Below are positions 1 through 6,626 of a stretch of DNA of 32,019 bases, in pieces (within the stretch, counting starts at the first letter, position 1; each line of letters starts with the position of its first letter). The translations under genes were made by a program, and so were the position numbers. The notes under the pieces were generated by a model. The model worked only from the letters and a program-made list of their open reading frames with translations, did no database searches and was not told the origin of the DNA. Origin of the DNA: Eubacteriales Family XIII. Incertae Sedis bacterium (GTDB taxonomy: Bacteria; Bacillota; Clostridia; Peptostreptococcales; Anaerovoracaceae); assembly GCA_031266795.1 (NCBI GenBank), contig JAISAI010000040.1:1-32019 (forward strand), written 5' to 3'.

Positions 1-20
1 GCCCTCGTCTCAGATCGGAC

Positions 21-50
21 AGAGAGCCGGGCCCGCAGGCCCGGCTCTCT
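21..50 (+). terminator. Perfect 13-bp hairpin, possible terminator of an upstream gene
   Basis: A 13-bp perfect stem (21-33 with 38-50) closes a 4-nt loop. Only a short T run (57-60) follows, a few bases away, so terminator activity is uncertain. It may end the gene that lies left of the window. Confidence 0.35.
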
Positions 51-134
51 GCACCATTTTGATCTCCTTTGGTGATTGGCTCAATTTCGATTTACGTGGG
101 ATAGGGAGTGAACAGTAACTGAATAACTAATATT

Positions 135-152
135 TTGTAACACAATTGTAAC
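135..152 (+). promoter_or_regulatory. Phased direct repeat TTGTAAC, possible late-gene activator site
   Basis: TTGTAAC occurs at 135-141 and 146-152, an 11-bp period that places both copies on one face of the helix. It lies in the AT-rich leader upstream of the terminase operon, where related phages place the binding site of an ArpU-type late activator. No convincing -35/-10 pair could be assigned, so the role is inferred from position and spacing. Confidence 0.25.
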
Positions 153-190
153 TTTACAGTACGGTGCAAAATGATTTATGCTATTCTTGC

Positions 191-230
191 AAAAGGTGAC
201 TCCGGATATGTGTCTGGGGTCGCTTTTTTT
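191..230 (+). terminator. Rho-independent terminator-like hairpin in the terminase leader
   Basis: Positions 191-203 pair with 216-228 through 13 pairs including several G-U pairs, around a 12-nt loop, and the 3' arm runs into seven Ts (224-230). The form is that of an intrinsic terminator or attenuator. It could end the upstream regulatory gene while the late operon starts nearby or reads through. Confidence 0.5.
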
Positions 231-247
231 CTCCTCCCTCGACGGTT

Positions 248-277
248 GTAGCCCGGGTACTTTCCTGCCCGGGCTAC
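248..277 (+). other. Perfect 10-bp GC-rich hairpin before terS
   Basis: Positions 248-257 and 268-277 are exact reverse complements around a 10-nt loop. No T run follows. It is the third hairpin within 260 bases and sits 65 bases before the likely terS start. It may stabilise the mRNA or form a regulatory structure. The rest of the leader (51-134, 153-190, 278-342) shows no gene. Confidence 0.3.
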
Positions 278-342
278 GTAAAGAAAACCAGGAAATATTT
301 CATACGTTCCAGACACCAAAAAAAGACGATGGATGTGAAAAT

Positions 343-795
343 ATGGCAAAAGGGAAATTTGAAAAATGGCTTTTGCCTGAGAACCTCATACGCATCGAGG
401 GGTGGGCGAAGGACGGGCTGATAGACGAGCAGATCGCGGCCAACCTCGGAGTGCGCCGATGCACCCTCTATGACTGGAAGAAACGGTTCCCGGAGATCGC
501 GGAAGCCCTCAGCAAGGGCAAGGACAGCGCGGACCGCGAGGTCGAGAACGCGCTGTTCAAGAGCGCGCTCGGGTATGAGTACGACGAGGAGACCTACGAG
601 CTCGACCGCAAGACAGGCGAGATGGTTCTGGTAAAGACGGTGACGAAGCGGGTCCCCCCCAATCCGACATCCTGTATCTTCTGGACGAAAAACCGCAAGC
701 CGGACGAGTGGCGCGACAAACAGCTCGTCGACATTGCAAGCGATGTCGAGCTGTTTGTCCGCATTGATGACGGCGACGGTGATGGCGTAGGGTAG
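343..795 (+). CDS. Phage terminase small subunit
   Basis: This is the DNA-recognition subunit of the packaging motor, which selects phage DNA and hands it to the large subunit. The ATG at 343 gives 150 aa, a usual size. An upstream ATG at 178 in the same frame would add 55 residues read through two hairpins and is unlikely. The N-terminus carries a helix-turn-helix (about residues 25-60, with a DEQIAANLGV..CTLYDWKK pattern), as in PBSX XtmA-like subunits. The C-terminal half contains the segment PNPTSCIFWTKNRKPDEWRDK, typical of this terminase and transposase-like HTH family. The neighbouring large subunit starts 10 nt downstream. The ribosome site for the 343 start is weak. Confidence 0.85.
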   Translation: MAKGKFEKWLLPENLIRIEGWAKDGLIDEQIAANLGVRRCTLYDWKKRFPEIAEALSKGKDSADREVENALFKSALGYEYDEETYELDRKTGEMVLVKTVTKRVPPNPTSCIFWTKNRKPDEWRDKQLVDIASDVELFVRIDDGDGDGVG

Positions 796-805
796 CGCGC
801 GCCGT

Positions 806-2080
806 ATGGACATCAGCGTACAGCGCAACCCGGTATTCAGGCCGGTGTGGCAGTCGCAGCGTCGGTACGTCGTGATGAAGGGCTCTGCCGGCAGCGGCAA
901 GAGCGCCGACACGGCGCAGCGGCTCATCCTGCGGCTATTACACGACAAAGGGCGCAACCTCCTGTGTGTACGCAAGACGGAGATCACCCACCGCCTGAGC
1001 ACGTACAACGAGCTGAGGGGCGCGATCAGCCGGCTCGGCGTCGGGGGGTATTTCATGTGCACGGAGTCCCCTCTGCGTATCCGGTGCATCAACGGCAACG
1101 AGATCGCTTTTCGGGGCGTCAAGCACGAGGCCGAGAGGGAGAAGCTGAAGTCGATCACCTTCGAGAAAGGCGGCCTGACGGATGTCTGGATCGAGGAGGC
1201 GACGGAGATCACGAGGAGCGATTTCGACATCATCGACGACCGCCTCCGCGGGGTATTGCCCGACGGGCAGTTCTACCAGATCGTGATGACTTTCAATCCG
1301 GTGTCGGCCCTGCACTGGATCAAGGCGGTGTTTTTCGATCGGCCAAGCACCGGTGTGCTGACACACCACTCGACATACCTCGACAACCGCTTTTGCGACG
1401 AGGCGTACAGACAGCGCATGGCGCGCCGTAAAGAGCTCGACCCAAGCGGGTACGTCGTGTACGGCTTGGGCGAATGGGGCACGATCTCGGAGGGGCTGAT
1501 CCTCTCCGGATGGGAAGCGTCGGAGATCAGCCAGGATACGGCCGACTACGACGACTGCGCGATCGGGCAGGACTTTGGTTTCCGTCACGCGAACGCCATC
1601 TTATTGCTCGGCTGGCGTGACGGCGACGTCTACATCCTGCGTGAGATATACGCGCATGAGAAAACCTCCGGCGAGCTCATAGCTATAGCCGATGCGAAGA
1701 GCTGGCCAAAGACTTTGCAGATGTACTGCGATGCGGCCGAGCCCGACCGGATCAAGATGTGGCGAGGGGCGGGATACCAAGCGCGCCCGGTAAAAAAGAC
1801 AAAGGGCGCGAAGGACAAAAGCTATGTGCTCGGCCAGATCGACTGGCTGAAGCAGCGGCGGATACACATACATCCGTCATGCGTGCACACGATAGCCGAG
1901 ATACGGCAATGGAGTTGGAAAAAAGATGAGCAGATGGACGCTTATGTGGACGAGCCGGTACCGTTCATGGACGACGCGATGGCCGCGCTTAGGTATGGCG
2001 TGGAGGCATGGCGCAAGCCGCCGGCCATCGAGGTGATGAAGCCGGTGGGTGAGGATGACTACGAGGATGATTATTACTGA
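806..2080 (+). CDS. terL: Phage terminase large subunit (ATPase/nuclease)
   Basis: This is the motor ATPase and DNA-cleaving nuclease that fills the prohead through the portal. The 424-aa protein has Walker A GSAGSGKS at residues 26-33 and a Walker B-type VWIEEA at 127-132, as in the PBSX/SPP1 terminase_3 family. A C-terminal RNase H-like nuclease domain begins near residue 250 at the acidic motif GQDFGF. Length is normal for the family. It follows the small subunit by 10 nt, and its end overlaps the beginning of the portal gene, so the three packaging genes are probably translationally coupled. No damaged motif was seen. Confidence 0.95.
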   Translation: MDISVQRNPVFRPVWQSQRRYVVMKGSAGSGKSADTAQRLILRLLHDKGRNLLCVRKTEITHRLSTYNELRGAISRLGVGGYFMCTESPLRIRCINGNEIAFRGVKHEAEREKLKSITFEKGGLTDVWIEEATEITRSDFDIIDDRLRGVLPDGQFYQIVMTFNPVSALHWIKAVFFDRPSTGVLTHHSTYLDNRFCDEAYRQRMARRKELDPSGYVVYGLGEWGTISEGLILSGWEASEISQDTADYDDCAIGQDFGFRHANAILLLGWRDGDVYILREIYAHEKTSGELIAIADAKSWPKTLQMYCDAAEPDRIKMWRGAGYQARPVKKTKGAKDKSYVLGQIDWLKQRRIHIHPSCVHTIAEIRQWSWKKDEQMDAYVDEPVPFMDDAMAALRYGVEAWRKPPAIEVMKPVGEDDYEDDYY

Positions 2081-3530
2081 TACGCAGCTTACGGTAGCAA
2101 ATATCAAAAACAACTCCGGCATGACGACCGACGAGATCATCAAGAGCGAGACCGATCTCTGGCTGTCGAGCCGGGCACGGGAGAACCAGCTGCTCGGGGA
2201 GGCGTATTACCGCGTCAACGGCGAAGGCGTCGAGATCCTGAAAAAGGAGCAGAAGCTACCCAAGCGGTCGAACATCAAGCGGGTACACCCTTTCGTCCGC
2301 GAGCTTACGGACCAGAAAGTGGGATACCTGCTCGCGAACGATCCGGAAGTGGCCACGGATAATGCGCGGTACAAAGAGGCCCTTGACAAGGTCATGGACA
2401 AGCGCTTCATGCGTCTGCTCATGCGCACAGTCAAGGATGTCGTGAAGTGCGGGATGGCCTACTGGCAGCCATATTTCAACTCGGAGGGCGGGCTCGCTTT
2501 CAAGCGTCTGAAGCCGTGGGAGGTGAAGCCGCTGTGGCTTGATGACGACCACGAAAAGCTCGGCGGGTTCATCCGCGTATGGGAGCGCGAGGAGTATGTT
2601 TCCCGCCAGAAAAAGGCCGTACGGTATGTGACCTACGGGGATGACAAATGCTTCAGGCACTACAGGTACGAGGAGGGGGGCACACGCTTTGAGCCGATTG
2701 GCACAGAGCCGCACTTCTGCCTCGTCACGCAAAAGGGAGGGAAAGAGGCAAAAGCGCCTTATAAGTGGGGGCGGGCGCCCTTGGTGTACTGGAAGGCCAA
2801 TGCCGAAGAGCAAGGGATTGTAGAGCAGCTTAAGAGCCTCGTAGACGACTATGACCGCCAGGCGAGCAAAAACAGCGATCTGCTGGCTGACCTCGCACAA
2901 CTCGTGTGGATAATTAAGGGCTACGGTGGCCAGAACCTCGGCAGCTTTATGGATGACCTCCTCAGGTATATGGCGCTGAAGGTGGACGGCGACGGCGGCG
3001 TTGACACCATCAAGATGGAGCCCGACACGGACGCGGTCGCCGAGCTGCTCGCGCGGACCCGGCAGGACCTGTACCAGTTCGGCCGCGGCGTCGACACGCA
3101 GAATGAGGACCTCGGCAATGCGTCCGGACAGGCGATCCGGTTCAGGTACGGCAACCTCGATCTGGACAGCTCCATCATTGAGAGCGAGCTGCAAGCAAGT
3201 TTTGAGATTGTCGAGTGGTTTATCCAGCAGGCATTGCTGCTTACAGGGCAGGGCGACTTCACATCCGAGGATGCGCAGATCGTATTCCACCGCGACACTA
3301 TCATCAACGAGAAGGAGATTGTCGAGATATGCGCCAAATCCAAAGGGGTCATATCCGATAAGACAATAATGGAGCACCACCCGTGGGCGGCCGAGGATGA
3401 AGGGGAGCGCCTCGCGGAGCAGGAAGCTGATGCCATGAAGCGGGCCGAAGAGTATCAAAACGCATTCGGCCTAAAGGCAGCGGATGGTGACGGCGCCGGC
3501 GCTGCGGCAGGGCAGACTCAGGCAGCATGA
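2055..3530 (+). CDS. Phage portal protein (SPP1 gp6-like)
   Basis: The portal forms the dodecameric vertex ring through which DNA enters and leaves the head, and it docks the terminase. The roughly 490-aa product resembles the SPP1 gp6/PBSX XkdE portal family, with a conserved RxHPFVRELTDQKVGYLLANDP-type N-terminal segment and a central segment LVDDYDRQASKNSDLLADLAQLV. The start is ambiguous: GTG 2049, ATG 2055 and ATG 2067 are in frame and all overlap the end of terL. ATG 2055 is chosen because a G-rich stretch precedes it. The C-terminus is Ala/Gly-rich and the gene overlaps the next one by 4 nt. Confidence 0.93.
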   Translation: MTTRMIITDTQLTVANIKNNSGMTTDEIIKSETDLWLSSRARENQLLGEAYYRVNGEGVEILKKEQKLPKRSNIKRVHPFVRELTDQKVGYLLANDPEVATDNARYKEALDKVMDKRFMRLLMRTVKDVVKCGMAYWQPYFNSEGGLAFKRLKPWEVKPLWLDDDHEKLGGFIRVWEREEYVSRQKKAVRYVTYGDDKCFRHYRYEEGGTRFEPIGTEPHFCLVTQKGGKEAKAPYKWGRAPLVYWKANAEEQGIVEQLKSLVDDYDRQASKNSDLLADLAQLVWIIKGYGGQNLGSFMDDLLRYMALKVDGDGGVDTIKMEPDTDAVAELLARTRQDLYQFGRGVDTQNEDLGNASGQAIRFRYGNLDLDSSIIESELQASFEIVEWFIQQALLLTGQGDFTSEDAQIVFHRDTIINEKEIVEICAKSKGVISDKTIMEHHPWAAEDEGERLAEQEADAMKRAEEYQNAFGLKAADGDGAGAAAGQTQAA

Positions 3531-4984
3531 AGAACGCGGAATACTGGAAGAAGCGGGCCGAGATACTCGAGGACGCGCGCCATGGCGAGGCTGAGGCCTA
3601 CGCCGCGCAGATCGCGAGGGAATATGATAAATACTCGGCGCGCACAAGGGCCGACATCGAAAGGTGGTACCAGCGCCTTGCCGACAACAACGGCCTCTCG
3701 CTTGCCGGCGCGCACAAGCTCCTGAAAGCTGGTGAGCTTGACGAGTTCCATTGGGATGTCGAGGAGTACCAGAAGCGCGGCCGCGAGAACGCGATAGACC
3801 AGCGGTGGATGAAGCAGCTCGAGAACGCTTCCGCAAAGGTCCATATCAGCCGCCTTGAGGCCGCGCAGACGGAAATGCAGCAGCAGGTCGAGATGCTCGC
3901 GGCCGGGCAGGAACGCGGCATGACGCGGCTGCTTGGTGATACGTTCAAAAAAGCCTACGGGCAGACGGCGTTTGAGTTACAGAAGGGCATAGGCGTCGGT
4001 TTCGGCATCTATGGTGTTGACCCGCGCGCCGTGGCCGACATCATCCGGAAGCCGTGGACGACAGATCGGCGCTCGTTCTCTGACCGGATATGGACGAACA
4101 AGGTTGAGCTGCTCGCGCGGCTACAGACCGACCTGACGCAGGCGGTCATGCGCGGGGACAACCCCAAGACGCTGGCGGCTGGCATAGCAAAAGATTTCGG
4201 GACATCGAAGTACAAGGCCGAGCGTCTTGTGCTCACGGAGGCGGCCTATTTCTCCGCTCAGGGGCAGAAAGACGCATATAAGGAGCTGGGGGTCGAAGCG
4301 GTCGAATTCGTAGCCACGCTTGACCACAGGACGTCGGCGGAATGCCGCAGTATGGACGGGCAGATCATCGCAATGAAAGACTACGAGCCGGGCGTGACCG
4401 TGCCGCCGCTTCACCCTTTTTGCCGAAGCACGACGGCGCCATGGTTTGATGACGACTTCACGGAAGTGGACTACCGCGCCTCGCGGGATGAGGCCGGCAA
4501 GACCGTGTATGAGGTTCCCTCGGATATGACGTATCCGGAGTGGGCGGAGACGTTCATGGGCGGCGAGAAAGGTGTTGCAAGTACGGGGAAAGGGAGTATA
4601 ATAAAAGCAGGGCAGGAGGAATCATTATTGAAAAAGTTGCCGAACGCAGTATCTGCGTCAACGACACAGGAAAAGCTACAAGGGTATTTACTAAACAGTA
4701 ATCATCCCGTCGGTGGTAACAAAGCGAGAGTGATTCGGTCCGTTCTGGGGTATCATTATCAGAACTGGGACGTGCTTGCCGATAAAATATACATAGCAGT
4801 TCAGGATGCATCGGTTGTGCGTATCATGAAAACACGCTACGGTGTGAAGTACGAAACACATTTGCTGATAGAAGGCGAAAAGGGTAAGAGTTTACTTATG
4901 AGAACGATATGGCAAATAGATAATGAGTCAGACATCCCACGTCTTGTAACCATAACTTTTGATCGGCGAAAGGGTGTGAAATAA
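3527..4984 (+). CDS. Minor head protein (SPP1 gp7 family) with C-terminal DUF6883-like extension
   Basis: Residues 1 to about 350 form a head-morphogenesis protein of the SPP1 gp7/Mu gpF type. This is a portal-associated capsid component, and some members are ejected with the DNA. The hallmark is near residues 260-305: LDHRTSAEC, then DG, then PPLHPFCRS. The usual family end (EVPSDMTYPEWAE near residue 338) is present, but the frame runs on to residue 485. Residues about 368-485 resemble DUF6883, with KLPNA near the start, YLLNSNHPVG in the middle and IPRLVTITF near the end. DUF6883 is of unknown function and occurs as a toxin-like C-terminal domain. Base composition becomes AT-richer from about 4590, which suggests acquisition. 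An internal promoter and start lie at the junction. Confidence 0.9.
   Translation: MKNAEYWKKRAEILEDARHGEAEAYAAQIAREYDKYSARTRADIERWYQRLADNNGLSLAGAHKLLKAGELDEFHWDVEEYQKRGRENAIDQRWMKQLENASAKVHISRLEAAQTEMQQQVEMLAAGQERGMTRLLGDTFKKAYGQTAFELQKGIGVGFGIYGVDPRAVADIIRKPWTTDRRSFSDRIWTNKVELLARLQTDLTQAVMRGDNPKTLAAGIAKDFGTSKYKAERLVLTEAAYFSAQGQKDAYKELGVEAVEFVATLDHRTSAECRSMDGQIIAMKDYEPGVTVPPLHPFCRSTTAPWFDDDFTEVDYRASRDEAGKTVYEVPSDMTYPEWAETFMGGEKGVASTGKGSIIKAGQEESLLKKLPNAVSASTTQEKLQGYLLNSNHPVGGNKARVIRSVLGYHYQNWDVLADKIYIAVQDASVVRIMKTRYGVKYETHLLIEGEKGKSLLMRTIWQIDNESDIPRLVTITFDRRKGVK
4575..4602 (+). promoter_or_regulatory. Sigma-A-like promoter inside the minor head gene
   Basis: TTGCAA (4575-4580) is separated by 16 nt from a perfect TATAAT (4597-4602). 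A start near 4609 would be followed by AGGAGGA (4614-4620) and a TTG codon at 4628, exactly where the DUF6883-like domain begins. The order promoter, ribosome site, domain start is unlikely by chance within a GC-rich coding region. It suggests that the downstream cassette once was, or still is, its own transcription unit. It would allow expression in the lysogen while late genes are silent. Confidence 0.6.
4628..4984 (+). CDS. Possible stand-alone DUF6883-like protein from an internal TTG start
   Basis: This is an alternative product in the same frame as the minor head protein. The TTG at 4628 lies 7 nt after the strong ribosome site AGGAGGA and gives 118 aa, about the size of a free DUF6883 domain. 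Similar domains are known as short proteins and as tails of larger proteins. The stop overlaps the following ATG (TAATG), the tight coupling expected of a toxin-antitoxin or toxin-immunity pair. The biochemical activity of DUF6883 is not known to me, so a toxic role is inferred from architecture only. Confidence 0.45.
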   Translation: MKKLPNAVSASTTQEKLQGYLLNSNHPVGGNKARVIRSVLGYHYQNWDVLADKIYIAVQDASVVRIMKTRYGVKYETHLLIEGEKGKSLLMRTIWQIDNESDIPRLVTITFDRRKGVK

Positions 4985-5220
4985 TGAATAGGTTCAAAGA
5001 ACTTGATATAGTTCGGCTGAAAACGTCACGTCCTGATTTAGGTATTGATACTCGTCATCAAGGAGCAATTGTCGATGTGCTGAACAACGGAGAGGCTTTT
5101 ACCGTTGAATTTATTGATGACAATCACGAAACTATCGAGGACAGCCTATGGGCCGAATTTAAGCCAGAAGAACTGATATTTGTAATGTCTGATAAGATAG
5201 AGCGTGTGAATGTCGCCTGA
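4984..5220 (+). CDS. DUF4926-like small protein, candidate immunity partner
   Basis: The 78-aa protein has the pattern of DUF4926: an N-terminal FKELDIVRL, a central GAIVDVLNNGEAFTVEFID and a C-terminal FKPEELIFV, which suggests a small SH3-like beta barrel. It begins at the ATG overlapping the stop of the DUF6883-like domain by one base, so translation is probably coupled. From family knowledge, DUF4926 genes often sit next to DUF6883 genes, which supports a functional pair. An immunity or antitoxin role is inference. The acidic composition would suit binding of a basic partner. The region is AT-rich relative to the flanking head genes. Confidence 0.7.
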   Translation: MNRFKELDIVRLKTSRPDLGIDTRHQGAIVDVLNNGEAFTVEFIDDNHETIEDSLWAEFKPEELIFVMSDKIERVNVA

Positions 5221-5223
5221 AAG

Positions 5224-5409
5224 ATGAAATACTTTAACGAGAATATGTATATTGAAGATGCTCGGAGGGCAATGTTTAAATATGCGTCAGAGACGAAAGA
5301 CGATGATAAAAGGTTTAACGCTATCGTGAATGAGTATGATGAAATCATGCCGATTCTGTATGAGAAAGAAGCGTCTGACCCGAACGTGACGAATATGCTG
5401 ACGTCTTAG
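5224..5409 (+). CDS. Small hypothetical protein in the accessory cassette
   Basis: The 61-aa product is not recognised. It is predicted to be mostly helical and charged, with a cluster ASETKDDDKRF in the middle, and has no signal peptide or membrane segment. The ATG lies 3 nt after the DUF4926-like stop, so it is probably co-translated with that gene, although its ribosome site is poor. It is the last gene before the terminator at 5438-5457, hence the third member of the presumed promoter-to-terminator cassette. It could be a second immunity factor or an unrelated moron. Confidence 0.55.
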   Translation: MKYFNENMYIEDARRAMFKYASETKDDDKRFNAIVNEYDEIMPILYEKEASDPNVTNMLTS

Positions 5410-5437
5410 CATAGCGGTCGTTTAATAGACAACCAAG

Positions 5438-5457
5438 CCGCCTCCGGGCGGTTTTTT
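5438..5457 (+). terminator. Rho-independent terminator closing the accessory cassette
   Basis: CCGCC (5438-5442) pairs with GGCGG (5447-5451) around a four-base loop, followed by six Ts (5452-5457). It lies 28 nt after the stop of the 61-aa gene. Together with the promoter at 4575-4602 it frames the cassette as an independent unit. Late phage transcription must read through it to reach the scaffold and capsid genes. Confidence 0.75.
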
Positions 5458-5470
5458 ATTGGAGGTTACA

Positions 5471-5761
5471 ATGGTTCAAGAAAATGAAATAGACTTCGTA
5501 GCGGCTGTAGGCAATATCCGAATCACAAAAGAAGCCGCAGACAAAATAGCGGACTCTGTGTGGATCAGCCATTACAATCAGGATGTTTACACACTATTAC
5601 AACAGGCGCTTGAGGCAGCTTGGAAACATGAAGCCGAATATATAGTGTCGAAGTACCAAGGGATGGATAAATCTCTTATTGATGAGTTCGCTCACAATGT
5701 GAACAGCAGTAAACACTCCCCAGTTCTTTTGGATGGGCAATCGTGTTCTTCTGAACAATAG
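5471..5761 (+). CDS. Hypothetical protein, 96 aa
   Basis: The start at ATG 5471 is supported by a strong GGAGG (5461-5465) 5 nt upstream, directly after the terminator T run. The product is helical and acidic, begins MVQENEIDFVAAVG, contains the segment NQDVYTLLQQALEAAW, and ends with two cysteines. No family is recognised. It probably depends on read-through of the terminator, since no clear promoter lies between. Its last 70 bases overlap the end of a minus-strand gene that also has good signals. At least one of the two C-termini may therefore be shaped by overlap or by truncation of this gene. Confidence 0.55.
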   Translation: MVQENEIDFVAAVGNIRITKEAADKIADSVWISHYNQDVYTLLQQALEAAWKHEAEYIVSKYQGMDKSLIDEFAHNVNSSKHSPVLLDGQSCSSEQ

Positions 5762-5880
5762 ACTTCGGTCTTGTACTGTTTGCTTAATGATCCAAGTATT
5801 TTGACCTCGGTCTTGCGTTTTGTAATATCAATGTTCTTATCAACGACTTCGCAATAAAGCGTGGTTGTGGTTTCACTCAT
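5692..5880 (-). CDS. Small cysteine-containing protein, antisense to the late operon
   Basis: The 62-aa product starts MSETTTTLYCEVVDK and carries Cys/His residues (C10, then C.EEHDCP, then a final C near residue 56) that could form a small zinc site. The start is supported by an AGAGGTGAT ribosome site about 6-8 nt upstream on the minus strand. An extended -10, TGCTATAAT (complement of 5907-5915), lies further upstream. It is the only minus-strand gene in the phage block, as is common for lysogeny-expressed morons. No specific function is recognised. It overlaps the end of the convergent 96-aa gene by 70 bases. Confidence 0.6.
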   Translation of the reverse strand: MSETTTTLYCEVVDKNIDITKRKTEVKILGSLSKQYKTEVYCSEEHDCPSKRTGECLLLFTL

Positions 5881-5882
5881 AG

Positions 5883-5915
5883 ATAATCACCTCTCTTCCA
5901 AGAGTGATTATAGCA
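5883..5915 (-). promoter_or_regulatory. Extended -10 promoter with overlapping inverted repeat
   Basis: On the minus strand, TGCTATAAT (5915-5907) is a perfect extended -10; no good -35 was found. Overlapping the predicted start point is an inverted repeat, ATAATCAC (5883-5890) against GTGATTAT (5904-5911), with inner arms CTCTT/AAGAG (5893-5897, 5900-5904). This layout fits an operator that blocks RNA polymerase, or a 5' hairpin in the transcript. Confidence 0.5.
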
Positions 5916-5955
5916 CGCATAGGCGCGTTCTTCCGGGAGCGCGCCGTTTGCGTGC
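5913..5955 (+). other. Nested hairpin between accessory patch and scaffold gene
   Basis: An outer 7-bp stem (GCACGCA 5913-5919 with TGCGTGC 5949-5955) encloses a 9-bp stem (5922-5930 with 5937-5945, one G-U pair) and a 6-nt loop. No long T run follows, so strong termination is unlikely. It may be an mRNA-processing or stability element ahead of the highly expressed scaffold and capsid genes. It abuts the minus-strand promoter. Confidence 0.4.
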
Positions 5956-6040
5956 GTTATAGATTTGCTATCCGGCAAGCGTAAAAGGGCCGGCAGACGT
6001 GAGGGGCGACCTCGTAAAAAAGCGTAGAAAGGACGAAACA

Positions 6041-6613
6041 ATGAAGCGGGATTTTCTGAAGAACCTCGGACTTGAAGAGGACGTGATCGATAAGATCATG
6101 GCGGAGAACGGTAAAGACATCGAGGGCCTGAAAGGGCAGGTTGACACGCTGAAGGCGTCGGAGACCGGGCTGAAAAGCCAGCTCACGCAGCGCGACAAGG
6201 ACCTCGCGGACCTCAAGAAGAACGCCGGTGACAGCGAGGATCTGAAGGCCAAGTATGAGGATCTGCAAACCACATACAAGGCCGAAAAGAAGGCCCTCGA
6301 GGACCAGGTCAAGGATACGCAGATTTCGGCGGCGATCAAGGTCGCTGTCGCGTCGTCGGCCCATGACCCTGACCTCGTCGTATCGCAGATCGACAAGGCC
6401 AAGATCACGCTGGGCGACGACGGCAGCGTGAAGATGGGGCTTGACGAACAGGTCAAGGAGCTCCAGAAGTCGAAGGCGTTCCTTTTCAAGGACGAAGGGA
6501 AGGTCACATTCACGGGCGCGAGCCCTGCCGAGTCAGGCGATGGGGATACTCTGGGCGATGACCTGAGCGAGGCCGACCTAAACGCCGCTTTCGGTATAGT
6601 AGCAACAACGTAG
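6041..6613 (+). CDS. Phage scaffold protein (GP20-like)
   Basis: The 190-aa scaffold guides assembly of the capsid shell and is lost before or during packaging. The protein begins MKRDFLKNLGLEEDVIDKIMAENG, the conserved opening of the Phage_GP20/XkdF-type scaffolds. A long charged coiled coil follows (about residues 30-95, rich in K, E, D and L). The C-terminal part holds a segment KSKAFLFKD.GKVTFTGASPA that matches the capsid-binding end of the family. The ATG at 6041 follows an AGAAAGGAC ribosome site also used before the capsid gene. The capsid gene starts 13 nt downstream, as expected for this pair. Confidence 0.9.
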   Translation: MKRDFLKNLGLEEDVIDKIMAENGKDIEGLKGQVDTLKASETGLKSQLTQRDKDLADLKKNAGDSEDLKAKYEDLQTTYKAEKKALEDQVKDTQISAAIKVAVASSAHDPDLVVSQIDKAKITLGDDGSVKMGLDEQVKELQKSKAFLFKDEGKVTFTGASPAESGDGDTLGDDLSEADLNAAFGIVATT

Positions 6614-6626
6614 AAAGGACAATACT

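Noticed and set aside
178-342. Longer terS start at ATG 178
   Set aside because: It would be translated through the two hairpins at 191-277. The sequence before residue MAKGKFEKW has no family resemblance.
2256-3458. Minus-strand frame of about 400 codons opposite the portal gene
   Set aside because: No ribosome site or family pattern was found. The plus-strand portal is well supported.
5761-5816. Direct repeat GAC(T/C)TCGGTCTTG as a regulatory repeat
   Set aside because: Both copies fall in the minus-strand gene and encode the same four residues KTEV, so codon reuse explains them.
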